Assembly: GCF_008801835.1 (NCBI RefSeq)
Contig: NZ_VZOW01000017.1
Span: 62,001-126,000, forward strand
Origin: Cupriavidus pauculus
GTDB taxonomy: Bacteria; Pseudomonadota; Gammaproteobacteria; Burkholderiales; Burkholderiaceae
Direction of reading: 5' to 3'
Length of the DNA stretch: 64,000 bases
Part shown: positions 11,451 to 20,378 of the stretch, piece by piece
Numbering within the stretch: the first letter of the stretch is position 1
How the letters are laid out: each line of letters starts with the position of its first letter
Notes under the pieces: model-generated
Seen by the model: the letters and a program-made list of their open reading frames with translations, nothing else
Database searches by the model: none
Told to the model about the DNA's origin: nothing
Position numbers and translations under genes: made by a program

Positions 11451-12272
11451 CTAGCGCCCCTCCGCGCGCATCTGGCCAATCAGGCCGCGCACCACTTCGG
11501 CGGTCTCCAGCGGCCGCTCCATCGGATAGAGATGGCCGCCCTCGACATAGCGCAGGCGATCGCCCACCAGCTTGCGCGTGGCGCCCAACCCCACCTGCCG
11601 GACTTCGCGCGATCGGGTGCCCGCGACAAATCCCACCGGGACTGGCGCGCCATGCGCCACGCGCCGCCCGAGGCTGGTCGGCAGGGTCCGGTAGATACGA
11701 TATTCGACGTCCCGATCGAAGCGCAGCTTGCGCTCGGCGGCGCGGCCGGTCGGCTCGGTGCCATGCTCGGCGTAATCGCGCAGCACCTCGGGATCCCACA
11801 CCTGGAAATTGCGTTTGGCCTGGAAATGCGTCCACACCGATTCGGTATCGGGCCAATGCGTGCGGCGGTTCTTGGTCACCGCGGCGGGGCTCGGCTTTTC
11901 ATCGAGTCCCAGCACTTGGGAGGCACGCAGCAGCGATGCCCGCCAGCCAGCGATGATCGGCGAATCCAGCATGACGACGCCGCGCACGCTCTGCGGCTGG
12001 CGCAACGCCGCCATAAGGGACAAAAATCCGCCCAGCGAATGGCCGACCAGCCAGACCTTGCGCGAATCGTTGCCCCCGCGCCCGGCCCGCTCCATTTCGT
12101 GCAGCAGTTCCTCGACGAGATTCGGCCATTCGCGCGTGACCGGAAATTTCGGATCGTGGCCATAACGCTCGACGGCGCGGATTTCAAACGCGTCGTCCAG
12201 GGCACCAAACAGCTTGCGGTATGTGGTGACGGGAAACCCGTTGGCGTGGGAAAACAGCAGGAGGTCGCGCAT
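11451..12272 (-). CDS. Alpha/beta hydrolase
   Basis: A 273-residue alpha/beta-hydrolase-fold protein starting MRDLLLFSHANGFPVTTYRK. The HANGFP loop supplies the oxyanion region, VWLVGHSLGGFLSL is the nucleophile elbow with Ser, and VEGGHLYPMERP carries the late His. It has no signal peptide. HANGFP-type hydrolases are common in proteobacteria without known substrates. It is last in the minus-strand series that begins with the Anbu cluster, 84 bases after the small clan CD-like gene; whether it belongs functionally to that cluster is unclear. Confidence 0.85.
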   Translation of the reverse strand: MRDLLLFSHANGFPVTTYRKLFGALDDAFEIRAVERYGHDPKFPVTREWPNLVEELLHEMERAGRGGNDSRKVWLVGHSLGGFLSLMAALRQPQSVRGVVMLDSPIIAGWRASLLRASQVLGLDEKPSPAAVTKNRRTHWPDTESVWTHFQAKRNFQVWDPEVLRDYAEHGTEPTGRAAERKLRFDRDVEYRIYRTLPTSLGRRVAHGAPVPVGFVAGTRSREVRQVGLGATRKLVGDRLRYVEGGHLYPMERPLETAEVVRGLIGQMRAEGR

Positions 12273-12356
12273 GGCGTGGGGCGAATGACAATTATCAGAA
12301 CGTTTGCGAATTGACGCAAAGTGTACCGACTGTCCCGCCGCGCCGGGCCGTCGTCT

Positions 12357-12902
12357 TCAGAGAACCGCGTAGGTTTTTCCTTCTATGCCGGCGATCGGGA
12401 AACGCTGGGTGAGCGCACGGCCGTCCAGGAAAATCACTAAATGGATTTTATGTCTGCTCTGCGTGAGTTCCGCGAGGCAGACCGAAGCGAGTCGCAGCGC
12501 GACTTCACGCCCGAACTCCTCGGCAAATCGGAACATCGTAGCGGGCTCCGCCATACTCCTGATGGAGGGACTATTCACGTAACCGAATACGAGCCGCCCC
12601 GGCAAACGCGTCGACAGCTGGGCGGCAAAACTGGACGTGTAGGCGTCGCTGGGCATCCCCAGCGACGAGCGGAGCGCCGGTCGTGCCGTCGAACAGGCGA
12701 CGAGATGGACCGCCGTAATGTGCCGCTCGTCGGGCAAGGCGACGACTTGTGCGGCGACTTGCGCGGCATTGAGCAGTTGCCCGCCCATCTCCACGACACC
12801 TTCCCGACCATGGGCACAAATCACGAGACCGAATTCGCCCGGATGATTACGACGCGGCATCAGCGCCCAATAGGCATCGGGGAGAAGCAGAAGAAGTCTC
12901 AT
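12357..12902 (-). CDS. Small protein with a clan CD-like (caspase/C80-type) His-Cys pattern
   Basis: A 181-residue protein I do not recognise as a named family. A beta-strand ending in His-Gly, GLVICAHGREGVVEMGG (His31), is followed ~40 residues later by a hydrophobic strand ending in Cys, AVHLVACSTA (Cys70), then a helix YTSSFAAQLSTRLPG and a strand LVFGYVNS. This order is that of clan CD peptidase-like folds (caspase, C80, CHAT, DUF4347), where His and Cys form the dyad. There is no signal peptide. Base composition is visibly richer in A/T than its neighbours, which hints at transfer. It lies 118 bases after the Anbu gene on the same strand. Peptidase activity is inference from pattern only. 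Confidence 0.5.
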   Translation of the reverse strand: MRLLLLLPDAYWALMPRRNHPGEFGLVICAHGREGVVEMGGQLLNAAQVAAQVVALPDERHITAVHLVACSTARPALRSSLGMPSDAYTSSFAAQLSTRLPGRLVFGYVNSPSIRSMAEPATMFRFAEEFGREVALRLASVCLAELTQSRHKIHLVIFLDGRALTQRFPIAGIEGKTYAVL

Positions 12903-12907
12903 CTGTA

Positions 12908-12955
12908 ATTGCTGTCGAGACCGAATGGTCTACTTGAGAAACTGAAACAGCAATT
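12908..12955 (-). promoter_or_regulatory. Inverted repeat in the leader of the clan CD-like gene
   Basis: AATTGCTGT at 12908-12916 is the reverse complement of ACAGCAATT at 12947-12955, nine perfect pairs separated by 30 bases. The first arm ends only six bases from the ATG, covering the expected ribosome-binding position, so the element could be a repressor site or an RNA structure that hides the start. A second hairpin (GGCGCA / TGCGCC, 12972-12994) lies just upstream. Confidence 0.35.
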
Positions 12956-13020
12956 GTGGGGGCGTACCAGCGGCGCACCAACTGTGTTTGCGCCGTTAAA
13001 GCGACGTGGGTTAACTTCGG

Positions 13021-13824
13021 TCAACGCTCCCGGCGGGCACGCACCGGCTGGCCCCAGCGATCGGCCTCATCACGGGCCAACGGAAACTCGGCCGGCTCGC
13101 TCGCGTCCCACTCGGGATTGCTGATCTCGCCGAACACCTGGCGCAGACGATGTCCCCAGGTGTCGCGAATCATGCGGAAATAGGCGTTCTTCTCGTCGAT
13201 ATTGACGAAACGAGTCACCCGCAGAGAATCGCCTTCATAGACGAGCAGGTCCAGCGGCAGGCCCACCGAGATATTCGATTTCAAGGTGGAGTCCATCGAA
13301 ATCAGCGCGCACTTGGCGGCCTCGCCCAGCGGCAGCGACGGCGACACCACGCGATCGATAATCGGTTTGCCGTACTTGGCTTCGCCAATCTGGAAATAGC
13401 AATTCTCCGGCGTCGCTTCGACAAAGTTGCCGGCCGCATAGATGTTGAACAGGCGCGTGCGTTCGCCGCGAATCTGCCCGCCAAAGATCATGCTGACGTT
13501 GAATTCGATACCAGCCTCGCGCAGCGCCTGCGCGTCGCGCTTGTGCACCGCACGCACCGCTTCGCCGACGATGGTGGCCGCCTCGAACATGTCCCGCGCG
13601 GTCCAGAGCGAGCGTTTTTCTTCCCGCGCCTCGGCCAGCAACTGCCGCACCGATTGACTGATGGCCAGGTTGCCGGCCGTCATCAGCACCATTACGCGGT
13701 CGCCGGGCTCTTCGAAGACGGTCATTTTGCGGGCGGTGGAAATCGCATCCACGCCAGCGTTGGTTCGGGAATCGGACAGGAATACCAGGCCGGCATCGAG
13801 CCGCATGGCTACGCAATACGTCAT
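13021..13824 (-). CDS. Anbu (ancestral beta subunit) proteasome-type peptidase
   Basis: A 267-residue member of the Anbu family (COG3484), bacterial relatives of HslV and the proteasome beta subunit. After Met the chain reads TYCVAMRLDAGLVFLSDSRT: Thr would become the N-terminal nucleophile, and the DSRTNAG segment and later Lys fit the Ntn-hydrolase active site. GNLAISQSVRQ and MSIFGGQ-like NVSMIFGGQIRGE follow the family. Known Anbu proteins form open helical oligomers rather than closed rings and lack a confirmed substrate. The start at 13824 gives Thr at position 2; the longer frame upstream is not family-like. It is the last gene of the ATP-grasp, alpha-E, transglutaminase, Anbu set. Confidence 0.93.
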   Translation of the reverse strand: MTYCVAMRLDAGLVFLSDSRTNAGVDAISTARKMTVFEEPGDRVMVLMTAGNLAISQSVRQLLAEAREEKRSLWTARDMFEAATIVGEAVRAVHKRDAQALREAGIEFNVSMIFGGQIRGERTRLFNIYAAGNFVEATPENCYFQIGEAKYGKPIIDRVVSPSLPLGEAAKCALISMDSTLKSNISVGLPLDLLVYEGDSLRVTRFVNIDEKNAYFRMIRDTWGHRLRQVFGEISNPEWDASEPAEFPLARDEADRWGQPVRARRER

Positions 13825-13945
13825 AGAAAGTGTGATTTTGGGGCGACGGCAAGCTTGCATTCTAGCCGGTCGCCAGACATGCACGCCGTTTGTTCGTGGC
13901 CGCGCCAACGCGCGGGCGCGGACGATGCAAACCATTGCGGCGAGG

Positions 13946-14809
13946 TCAGGCCAGGGGCGTGATATCGATGGCGACTTCCAGCGTCTCGCCCGTTCCGCCC
14001 TCCAGGATGCCCCGGATCGGTGCAGCCGATGCGTAGTCACGCCCCACGGCGAGGCGCACATGGCGCGCGTCGGTCACGCAACCGTGCGTTACGTCGATGC
14101 TGCACCAGAGGCCGCGGCCGGCATCGAGACAAACGTCGGCCCAGGCGTGGCTGGCCATCTCGGTGGCAGCTGGATCGAAGAAGTAACCACTGACATACCG
14201 GGCCGGCACACCGAGTGCGCGGCACGCGGCCACCATGACCTGCGCCTGATCCTGGCAAACGCCGCTGCCGAGCCGGAAAGCCTCGGCCGCGGACGTCCCC
14301 ACGTGGGTGGAATTTGCCTGGTAGCGAACCCGTGCGGCGATGCCCTCGGCCAGCGCCAGCAATGCGGGAACGTCATGGCCAGCCGCCAGGTACGGGGCGG
14401 CAAACGCCTGCATTTCTGCGGGCGCCTGCGTCAAGGGCGTGGCCGTCATGAAATAAAGCGGCGAAACACGCGCCTCGCCGGCTTCGGGCGCATCGTGGAA
14501 CGCGCCATGGCTGGCGTCGGCGATATCGTCGCCGCGCTGCGCCGCCATGACCTCCACCTCGCCGGTGGCCGAAATGGCGATGGTACGGGCAGGCCCCGTC
14601 ATGGTGAAGTTGTGGACGATATTGCCAAAGCCGTCACGCGCCTCGGACAAGTTGCCCGGCGCAGACAACGTCCACGCCTGCACCGCCTGCAGCGGGCCGG
14701 AACGCGGCGAAAGTCGCAATTCGTGCACACTTCGGCGCACCGGTTCGGTGTATCGGTAGACGGTCTTGTGGCGGATCTTGTATTTCACAGTGCTTGTCGC
14801 GTCCAGCAC
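13946..14809 (-). CDS. Transglutaminase-like protein of the Anbu cluster
   Basis: A ~287-residue protein with an N-terminal beta domain (YKIRHKTVYRYTEPVRRSVHE) and a transglutaminase-like papain-fold core. The catalytic triad is visible: Cys in GSGVCQDQAQVMVAACR, His in ASHAWADVCLD, and Asp in SIDVTHG. Proteins of this type (COG1305) are predicted proteases, peptide amidases or cross-linkers. It has no signal peptide, so it is probably cytoplasmic. Starts are GTG at 14809 or GTG at 14788 (just before KYKIRHKT); neither has a strong ribosome site. It lies between alpha-E and Anbu on the same strand. Confidence 0.9.
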   Translation of the reverse strand: MLDATSTVKYKIRHKTVYRYTEPVRRSVHELRLSPRSGPLQAVQAWTLSAPGNLSEARDGFGNIVHNFTMTGPARTIAISATGEVEVMAAQRGDDIADASHGAFHDAPEAGEARVSPLYFMTATPLTQAPAEMQAFAAPYLAAGHDVPALLALAEGIAARVRYQANSTHVGTSAAEAFRLGSGVCQDQAQVMVAACRALGVPARYVSGYFFDPAATEMASHAWADVCLDAGRGLWCSIDVTHGCVTDARHVRLAVGRDYASAAPIRGILEGGTGETLEVAIDITPLA

Positions 14810-14870
14810 GCATTACCGTCAGAGCAGGCCCCCTGCCCGATGCATGACGCATCGGGCACTTCGAGGCGGA

Positions 14871-15824
14871 TCAGGCGGCCAGCAGCGGAACCAGGAAATC
14901 CCGGCTGATGCCATTGCCGAGATCGCCGATGCGCTCCAGAAAGCTGGTCAGGTAGGCGTGCAGTCCGACGGCAAAAATGTCGTCGATACGCGCGTATTTA
15001 AGGTCGGCGTGGAGTTTACCAGCCTGCCGCTCGGTCTCGGACGACTGCTGGTTGGCCACCAGCGCAAGGATCGACACGACTTCATCAAGGCTCGACACGA
15101 GCGAACGCGGCATGTCGGGACGCAGGATCAGCAGCTCCGCCACGCGCTGCGGCGTGATCACGGCGCGATAGATCTTGCGATACACCTCGAAGCCCGATAC
15201 CGACCGCAACACCGCCGCCCAGTGATAGAAGTCGTTCTGCTCGCGATTCGGATCGCCGTCGTCGCGGCCGGACGCCTGGAACTTGACGTCAAGGATCCGC
15301 GCGGTATTGTCGGCCCGCTCCAGGAATGTGCCCAGCCGCATGAAATGGAAGGCATCGTCCTTGAGCATCGTACCGAACTGCACGCCGCGCGCCAGGTGCG
15401 AGCGGAACTTGACCCATTCAAAAAAACGCGATGGATCGTCGCGCAGTTCTCCCTCGGAAATCATGCGCTGCACGTCCAGCCACGTAGTGTTGATCGTCTC
15501 CCACACTTCCGTGGTCAGCGATCCGCGCACCGCGCGTGCGTTTTCGCGCGCGGCGCGCAGGCAGCTCATGATCGACGAAGGGTTGGTCATGTCGCGGACC
15601 ATGAAGTCGATCACGTCGTCACGATGCAGCAACCCGTACTTGTGATCATAGGCCTGCGTCAGCTCGGAGATATCGAGCATGGCCCACCAGCCCTGCTCGG
15701 CCACTTCGGCCGATTGCGGCAGCAGCGAGGTCTGATAGTTGACGTCAAGCATCCGCGCAGTATTCTCCGCGCGCTCGGTGTAGCGGGCCATCCAGAACAG
15801 GTGGTCGGCGGTACGGCTCAGCAT
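14871..15824 (-). CDS. Alpha-E domain protein
   Basis: A 317-residue all-helical alpha-E protein (DUF403, COG2307). It opens MLSRTADHLFWMARYTERAE, the family's most conserved stretch, with the NTARMLDVNYQ segment next, and later repeats a similar pattern in LGTFLERADNTARILDVKF, as if the fold were internally duplicated. Function is unproven; genome-context work predicts a helper of a peptide-bond-forming ATP-grasp enzyme. A GGGAGA ribosome site precedes the ATG. It starts 32 bases after the ATP-grasp gene ends, so the two are very likely co-transcribed. Confidence 0.92.
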   Translation of the reverse strand: MLSRTADHLFWMARYTERAENTARMLDVNYQTSLLPQSAEVAEQGWWAMLDISELTQAYDHKYGLLHRDDVIDFMVRDMTNPSSIMSCLRAARENARAVRGSLTTEVWETINTTWLDVQRMISEGELRDDPSRFFEWVKFRSHLARGVQFGTMLKDDAFHFMRLGTFLERADNTARILDVKFQASGRDDGDPNREQNDFYHWAAVLRSVSGFEVYRKIYRAVITPQRVAELLILRPDMPRSLVSSLDEVVSILALVANQQSSETERQAGKLHADLKYARIDDIFAVGLHAYLTSFLERIGDLGNGISRDFLVPLLAA

Positions 15825-15856
15825 GATGGGTTCTCCCGGCGATCGACGTTCATGAA

Positions 15857-17332
15857 TCAGCGCTCCAGCACCCACGTGTCCTTGGTGCCGCCGCCCTGGG
15901 ACGAATTCACCACCAGCGATCCTTCGCGCAGCGCCACGCGCGTCAGGCCGCCGGGCACCATACGCACCTCCTTGCCTGACAGCACGAATGGTCGCAGGTC
16001 GATATGGCGCGGCGCGATGCCCGATTCCACATATGTCGGACAGGTCGACAGCGCCAGCGTCGGCTGCGCGATGTACTGCTCGGGCCGCGCCTTGACCACC
16101 TCCCGGAACCGCTCGATCTCCGCGCGCGTCGCGGCCGGCCCGACCAGCATGCCGTAACCGCCCGCGCCATGCGTTTCCTTGACCACCAGTTCCTCCATGT
16201 GGTCGAGCACATATTGCAGGTCATCGGGCCGCCGGCACATATAGGTCGGCACGTTCGACAGGATGGCTTCTTCGCCGAGATAGAACCGGATCATGTCCGG
16301 CACATAGGGATAGATCGACTTGTCGTCCGCCACACCGGTGCCGATCGCATTGCTGATGGTCACGTTGCCGGCGCGATAGACCGATAGCAAGCCCGCGGCG
16401 CCCAGCGTCGAATCGGGCCGGAACACCAGCGGATCGAGAAAATCGTCATCGACGCGGCGGTAAATCACGTCGATACGCTGCGGCCCCTGCGTGGTGCGCA
16501 TGTACAGATGGTCGTCCTCGACGAACAAGTCGCTGCCTTCCACCAGTTCGATGCCCATCTGCTGAGCCAGGAAGGCGTGTTCGAAATACGCCGAGTTGTA
16601 CATGCCCGGCGTCAGCACCACCACGGTAGGATCGGCGATGTTTTGCGGCGACACGCTGCGCAGCATGTCCAGCAGCAGGTCGGGGTAGTGGGCCACGGGC
16701 GCCACGCGATTGCGCGCGAACAGGTCCGGGAACAACCGCATCATCATCTTGCGGTTTTCCAGCATGTACGACACGCCCGACGGCACCCGCAGGTTGTCTT
16801 CCAGTACATAGAACTCGCCCGCCCCGGCACGCACCACGTCGATGCCGGCGATATGCGCATAAATGTCGCGCGGCACCTCGATGCCCAGCATCTCCGGCCG
16901 GTACTGGGCGTTGTTGTAGATCTGGTCTGGCGGGATCACGCCGGCGCGGATGATGTCCTGCCCGTGATAGATGTCATGGATGAACCGGTTCAACGCGGCT
17001 ACGCGCTGGCGCAGTCCCCGTTCCAGCGTGGCCCATTCGCTCGCCGGGAAAATGCGCGGGATGACGTCGAACGGGATAGTCCGCTCGGTACCGCTGTTGG
17101 ACTCGTCCTTGTCGCCGTAGACGGCAAAGGTAATGCCCACGCGCCGGAATATCAGATCGGCTTCGGTCCGTTTGTTGTCCATCGTGGCAGCGGACTGCCT
17201 GCCCAACCATTCGGTGAAACTCCGGTAATGGGGCCGGACCGCCCCGTGCGGCAACACCTGACCCGCCTCGATGGCAGTCAACGTGCCGTCCTCTCGCCCT
17301 TCCAGCATCTCGTCGAAAAACCGCGCCGCCAT
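15857..17332 (-). CDS. Circularly permuted ATP-grasp type 2 protein
   Basis: A 491-residue protein of COG2308 (DUF404/DUF407), a circularly permuted ATP-grasp fold related to glutathionylspermidine synthetase-like ligases. Conserved stretches include [36 protein letters not shown], and [18 protein letters not shown], the last being a Lys- and Gly-rich nucleotide loop. Such enzymes use ATP to form amide bonds, and in this gene set the substrate is unknown. AAGGAG lies at the right distance before the ATG. It is first in the run ATP-grasp, alpha-E, transglutaminase, Anbu; its promoter should lie in the 213-base gap after gluconokinase, where I see no other gene. Confidence 0.93.
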   Translation of the reverse strand: MAARFFDEMLEGREDGTLTAIEAGQVLPHGAVRPHYRSFTEWLGRQSAATMDNKRTEADLIFRRVGITFAVYGDKDESNSGTERTIPFDVIPRIFPASEWATLERGLRQRVAALNRFIHDIYHGQDIIRAGVIPPDQIYNNAQYRPEMLGIEVPRDIYAHIAGIDVVRAGAGEFYVLEDNLRVPSGVSYMLENRKMMMRLFPDLFARNRVAPVAHYPDLLLDMLRSVSPQNIADPTVVVLTPGMYNSAYFEHAFLAQQMGIELVEGSDLFVEDDHLYMRTTQGPQRIDVIYRRVDDDFLDPLVFRPDSTLGAAGLLSVYRAGNVTISNAIGTGVADDKSIYPYVPDMIRFYLGEEAILSNVPTYMCRRPDDLQYVLDHMEELVVKETHGAGGYGMLVGPAATRAEIERFREVVKARPEQYIAQPTLALSTCPTYVESGIAPRHIDLRPFVLSGKEVRMVPGGLTRVALREGSLVVNSSQGGGTKDTWVLER

Positions 17333-17545
17333 GATGGCCGCTCCTTCGTGGAAATGGGCGTTCTGCCGCCAACCGTCCCCCGCGTGCTGCTACGGCTACT
17401 GCCAGACAATGTCGCCGGCCACCCGTTTGTCGATGCCTTGTCGAGTCAACTCTTTCAGCATATCCGCACCGGCGAATCGCGCAAGAACTGCGCGCGCGAC
17501 AGGCGCCGGTACGCGATTCGGTTTAGCAAGATGCTTGCCAGGCGC

Positions 17546-18064
17546 TCAGCGCGCGGCCTGGCCCGTGCACGAGACGGCGTCCGGCGGGCATTTTTCCAGG
17601 ATGTCCTGGACCAGCGCCTCCGGCGTCTGGCGGATGTCCAGCACCAGGGCGTCGCCCGGTTCTTCGAGCGTATCAAACTGACTTTGCAGCAACGCCGGGT
17701 TGAAGAAGTGGTCCGAGCGCGCCGACAATCGGCCGCCGATCGTCGCCGCGTCGCCCTTCATGAACACAAAGGTCACGCCGCCCCCGGGCGGCATCAGCCG
17801 GTCGCGATAAACCTGCCGCAATGCCGAACAGGTGAATACATGGGTGCGGCCCTCGGCCCGGGCGGCGTCGATCGCCGCACGCATGGCATCGAGCCACGGC
17901 CAGCGGTCTTCATCGGTCAATGGAGTACCGGCGTGCATCTTCGCTTTGTTGGCCTCGCTGTGGAAGCTGTCGGCGTCATGGAAGCCGCAGTGCAGGCGCT
18001 CCGCAAGCATCTGGCCCACGGTGGTCTTGCCGCTGCCGGAAACGCCCATCAGGATATAGATCAT
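17546..18064 (-). CDS. Gluconokinase
   Basis: A 172-residue GntK-type gluconokinase, a P-loop kinase making 6-phosphogluconate from gluconate and ATP. It opens [20 protein letters not shown] with the Walker A motif at once, and has [16 protein letters not shown], the substrate-binding part, plus [11 protein letters not shown] and [16 protein letters not shown], all family hallmarks. The ATG at 18064 has GGAG five bases before it, so the longer frame to 18139 was not used. It follows edd by 149 bases on the same strand and feeds its product directly to the Edd dehydratase. Confidence 0.93.
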   Translation of the reverse strand: MIYILMGVSGSGKTTVGQMLAERLHCGFHDADSFHSEANKAKMHAGTPLTDEDRWPWLDAMRAAIDAARAEGRTHVFTCSALRQVYRDRLMPPGGGVTFVFMKGDAATIGGRLSARSDHFFNPALLQSQFDTLEEPGDALVLDIRQTPEALVQDILEKCPPDAVSCTGQAAR

Positions 18065-18213
18065 GTCTGCTCCATCGAGCATGTGTCGGATGGTGTTGCC
18101 ATCCTTGTCGGTAGCCGCCGTGCAGCAGCCATGTGGCACGGCGGTGCCCCGGCCGCTTGCGCGCCGGGGAATACGGGATGTCAGAGAAATGCGATCGCCA
18201 GTTGGACGTTCGC

Positions 18214-20103
18214 CTATTGTGCGACGGCGGATCCGGTTTGGATAGCGTCGGCCTCGGAAAGGTCCAGCGCGCTGCCGCCCTCCTCGGCGCCGCGGGCATG
18301 CCGGCGGAACAGCCCGAAAAGGCCACGCCCCATGCTGAAGCTGGCGAAACCGTCCACCTGCGCGACAGCCGGTGCGCGGGCGGCAAATTCGCCCTGCACA
18401 GCGTTGTCGCCGACCAGGTCCAGCGTGCCCGCCACCGCGTCGATCCGGATGATGTCGCCATCACGCACGCGCGCCAGCGGGCCGCCCGCCAGCGCCTCGG
18501 GGCCGACGTGGATCACGGCCGGCACCTTGCCCGATGCGCCCGACATCCGGCCATCGGTGACCAGCGCAACCTTGTACCCGGCGTCCTGCAACGCGCCCAG
18601 TACCGGCGTCAGACGATGCAGCTCCGGCATGCCGTTGGCATTCGGACCCTGGAAGCGCACCACGGCCACCACGTCGCGGTTCAACTCATCGGCATCGAAC
18701 GCGGCCTGCAGCGCTTCCTGCGAATCGAACACCCGTGCCGGCGCCTGGACAATCCGATGTTCGTCGCTCACGGCCGATACCTTGATGACGCCTCGCCCCA
18801 GATTGCCGGCCATCAGCCGCAAGCCGCCTTCCGGCGAAAACGGCGCACTGGCCGGAGCGACCACCGAGGCATCGCCGCTGACCGTAGGCCCGTCGCGCCA
18901 GCGCAGTACGCCCTCGACCATCACGGGCTCCCGGGTGTAGTGCTTCAGTCCGCGCCCGGCCACGGTGTTCACGTCCTCATGAAGCAGGCCCGCTTCCAGC
19001 AGTTGCGCGATGACGAAGGCCACGCCGCCCGCGGCATGGAAATGATTGACATCGGCCGAGCCATTCGGATAAACGCGCGCCAGCAGCGGCGTGGCGGCGG
19101 ACAGCTCATCAAAATCGTTCCAGTCGATGATGATGCCCGCGGCGCGCGCCATGGCCACAAGATGAATCGTATGGTTGGTGGAACCGCCGGTGGCCAGCAG
19201 GCCCACCATTGCATTGACGATGGCACGCTCGTCGACGATGCTTGCCAGCGGCGTGTATTCGCTGCCGCGTGCGATCAATGCCAGCGCGCGCTGCGCCGCA
19301 GCCACGGTCAGCGCGTCGCGCACCCCGCTGTCCGGATGCACGAAGGCCGACCCGGGCATGTGCAATCCCATGATTTCCATCAGGAACTGGTTGCTGTTGG
19401 CGGTGCCGTAGAACGTGCATGTGCCCGCGCCGTGATACGCCGCGCATTCGGCCTCCAGCAACGCATCGCGCCCCACCTGTCCGGTAGCGTAGAGCTGGCG
19501 CACGCGCGCCTTTTCCTTGTTCGACAAGCCCGAGGCCATCGGACCGGCCGGCACGAACACGATCGGCAAGTGGCCGAACTGCAGCGCGCCCATCAGCAGG
19601 CCGGGCACGATCTTGTCGCATACGCCCAGCATCAGCGCCGCATCGAACGTGTTGTGCGACAGGGCCACGGCAGTGCCCATGGCGATGGCGTCGCGCGAGA
19701 ACAGCGACAGCTCCATCCCCGCATTGCCTTGCGTGATTCCGTCACACATCGCCGGCACACCACCCGCCACCTGCGCCACCGCGCCCACGGCGCGCGCCGC
19801 CTCGCGGATCACGGCCGGATACCGCTCGTAGGGCTGATGGGCCGACAGCATGTCGTTGTAGGCGGTCACGATACCGAGATTGGGCGCATGCTCGACGCGC
19901 AGCCGGAGCTTGTCGTCGGCCGGCAATGCCGCGTAGCCGTGCGCAATGTTGGCGCAGGACATGCCGCGCAGCGGCCCGAGTTCCTGCTGCGCGCGTTCGC
20001 AGCGCGCCAGATAGGCGGCACGACTGACGCGACTGCGTTCGACAATGCGTTGCGTAACGGCCGATACGACGGCCAGGACGTTGCCACTTGCTGCTTGGGA
20101 CAT
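18214..20103 (-). CDS. edd: Phosphogluconate dehydratase
   Basis: A ~629-residue 6-phosphogluconate dehydratase, the first enzyme of the Entner-Doudoroff pathway, with an oxygen-sensitive iron-sulfur cluster. It belongs to the IlvD/Edd family: [31 protein letters not shown] and [16 protein letters not shown] are typical, as is the Cys in [15 protein letters not shown]. It is a little longer than the ~605-residue usual size. An in-frame ATG at 20115 is also possible, but AAGGAT is better placed for the one at 20103. A palindrome like a HexR box lies 55 bases upstream, and hexR is divergent. No eda gene is in the window. Confidence 0.95.
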   Translation of the reverse strand: MSQAASGNVLAVVSAVTQRIVERSRVSRAAYLARCERAQQELGPLRGMSCANIAHGYAALPADDKLRLRVEHAPNLGIVTAYNDMLSAHQPYERYPAVIREAARAVGAVAQVAGGVPAMCDGITQGNAGMELSLFSRDAIAMGTAVALSHNTFDAALMLGVCDKIVPGLLMGALQFGHLPIVFVPAGPMASGLSNKEKARVRQLYATGQVGRDALLEAECAAYHGAGTCTFYGTANSNQFLMEIMGLHMPGSAFVHPDSGVRDALTVAAAQRALALIARGSEYTPLASIVDERAIVNAMVGLLATGGSTNHTIHLVAMARAAGIIIDWNDFDELSAATPLLARVYPNGSADVNHFHAAGGVAFVIAQLLEAGLLHEDVNTVAGRGLKHYTREPVMVEGVLRWRDGPTVSGDASVVAPASAPFSPEGGLRLMAGNLGRGVIKVSAVSDEHRIVQAPARVFDSQEALQAAFDADELNRDVVAVVRFQGPNANGMPELHRLTPVLGALQDAGYKVALVTDGRMSGASGKVPAVIHVGPEALAGGPLARVRDGDIIRIDAVAGTLDLVGDNAVQGEFAARAPAVAQVDGFASFSMGRGLFGLFRRHARGAEEGGSALDLSEADAIQTGSAVAQ

Positions 20104-20157
20104 GTCGGAAATCATCCTTGTGGGAGACGTGCGCGTTCCGCCTGGGACCGCGACGCA

Positions 20158-20172
20158 TGTAGATTTTCTACA
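20158..20172. promoter_or_regulatory. HexR-type operator, edd side
   Basis: TGTAGA-TTT-TCTACA is a perfect inverted repeat with a three-base centre. It resembles the published HexR box (TGTA-rich left arm, TACA-rich right arm) and lies between edd and the hexR-like gene, close upstream of edd. HexR is released by 2-keto-3-deoxy-6-phosphogluconate, the product of Edd. Confidence 0.7.
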
Positions 20173-20298
20173 TTATAGCCAGTTGCAATCAGACACCGAA
20201 ATAGGCAATACATCTGAATAATGCTTGCCAAGGCGCAAATTGGGGTTAATCCCGAGTCCAGAATCCCGAATAGGCGCGCTGGATCGGCCACGTTTCTG

Positions 20299-20313
20299 TG
20301 TAGAATCTCTACA
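20299..20313. promoter_or_regulatory. HexR-type operator, hexR side
   Basis: TGTAGA-ATC-TCTACA has the same two arms and spacing as the copy at 20158 but a different three-base centre. It lies 66 bases before the hexR-like ATG, so it would serve autoregulation. The pair of sites 141 bases apart could allow looping, which is inference. Confidence 0.7.
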
Positions 20314-20378
20314 AATTCAGGACTCGACGCAACAACCGGGCTCCGCAAACACTTCCAAGATTTCCCGCACACCACACC

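Noticed and set aside
17333-17545. A small gene between gluconokinase and the ATP-grasp gene
   Set aside because: Open frames here are shadows with no ribosome site and no family match; the stretch more likely carries the promoter of the Anbu cluster.
16508-18940. Very long plus-strand open frame (about 810 codons) over the ATP-grasp, gluconokinase and edd genes
   Set aside because: It lies antisense to three genes with clear family motifs. High GC leaves long frames open on the opposite strand; its translation is Arg/His-rich and without any domain.
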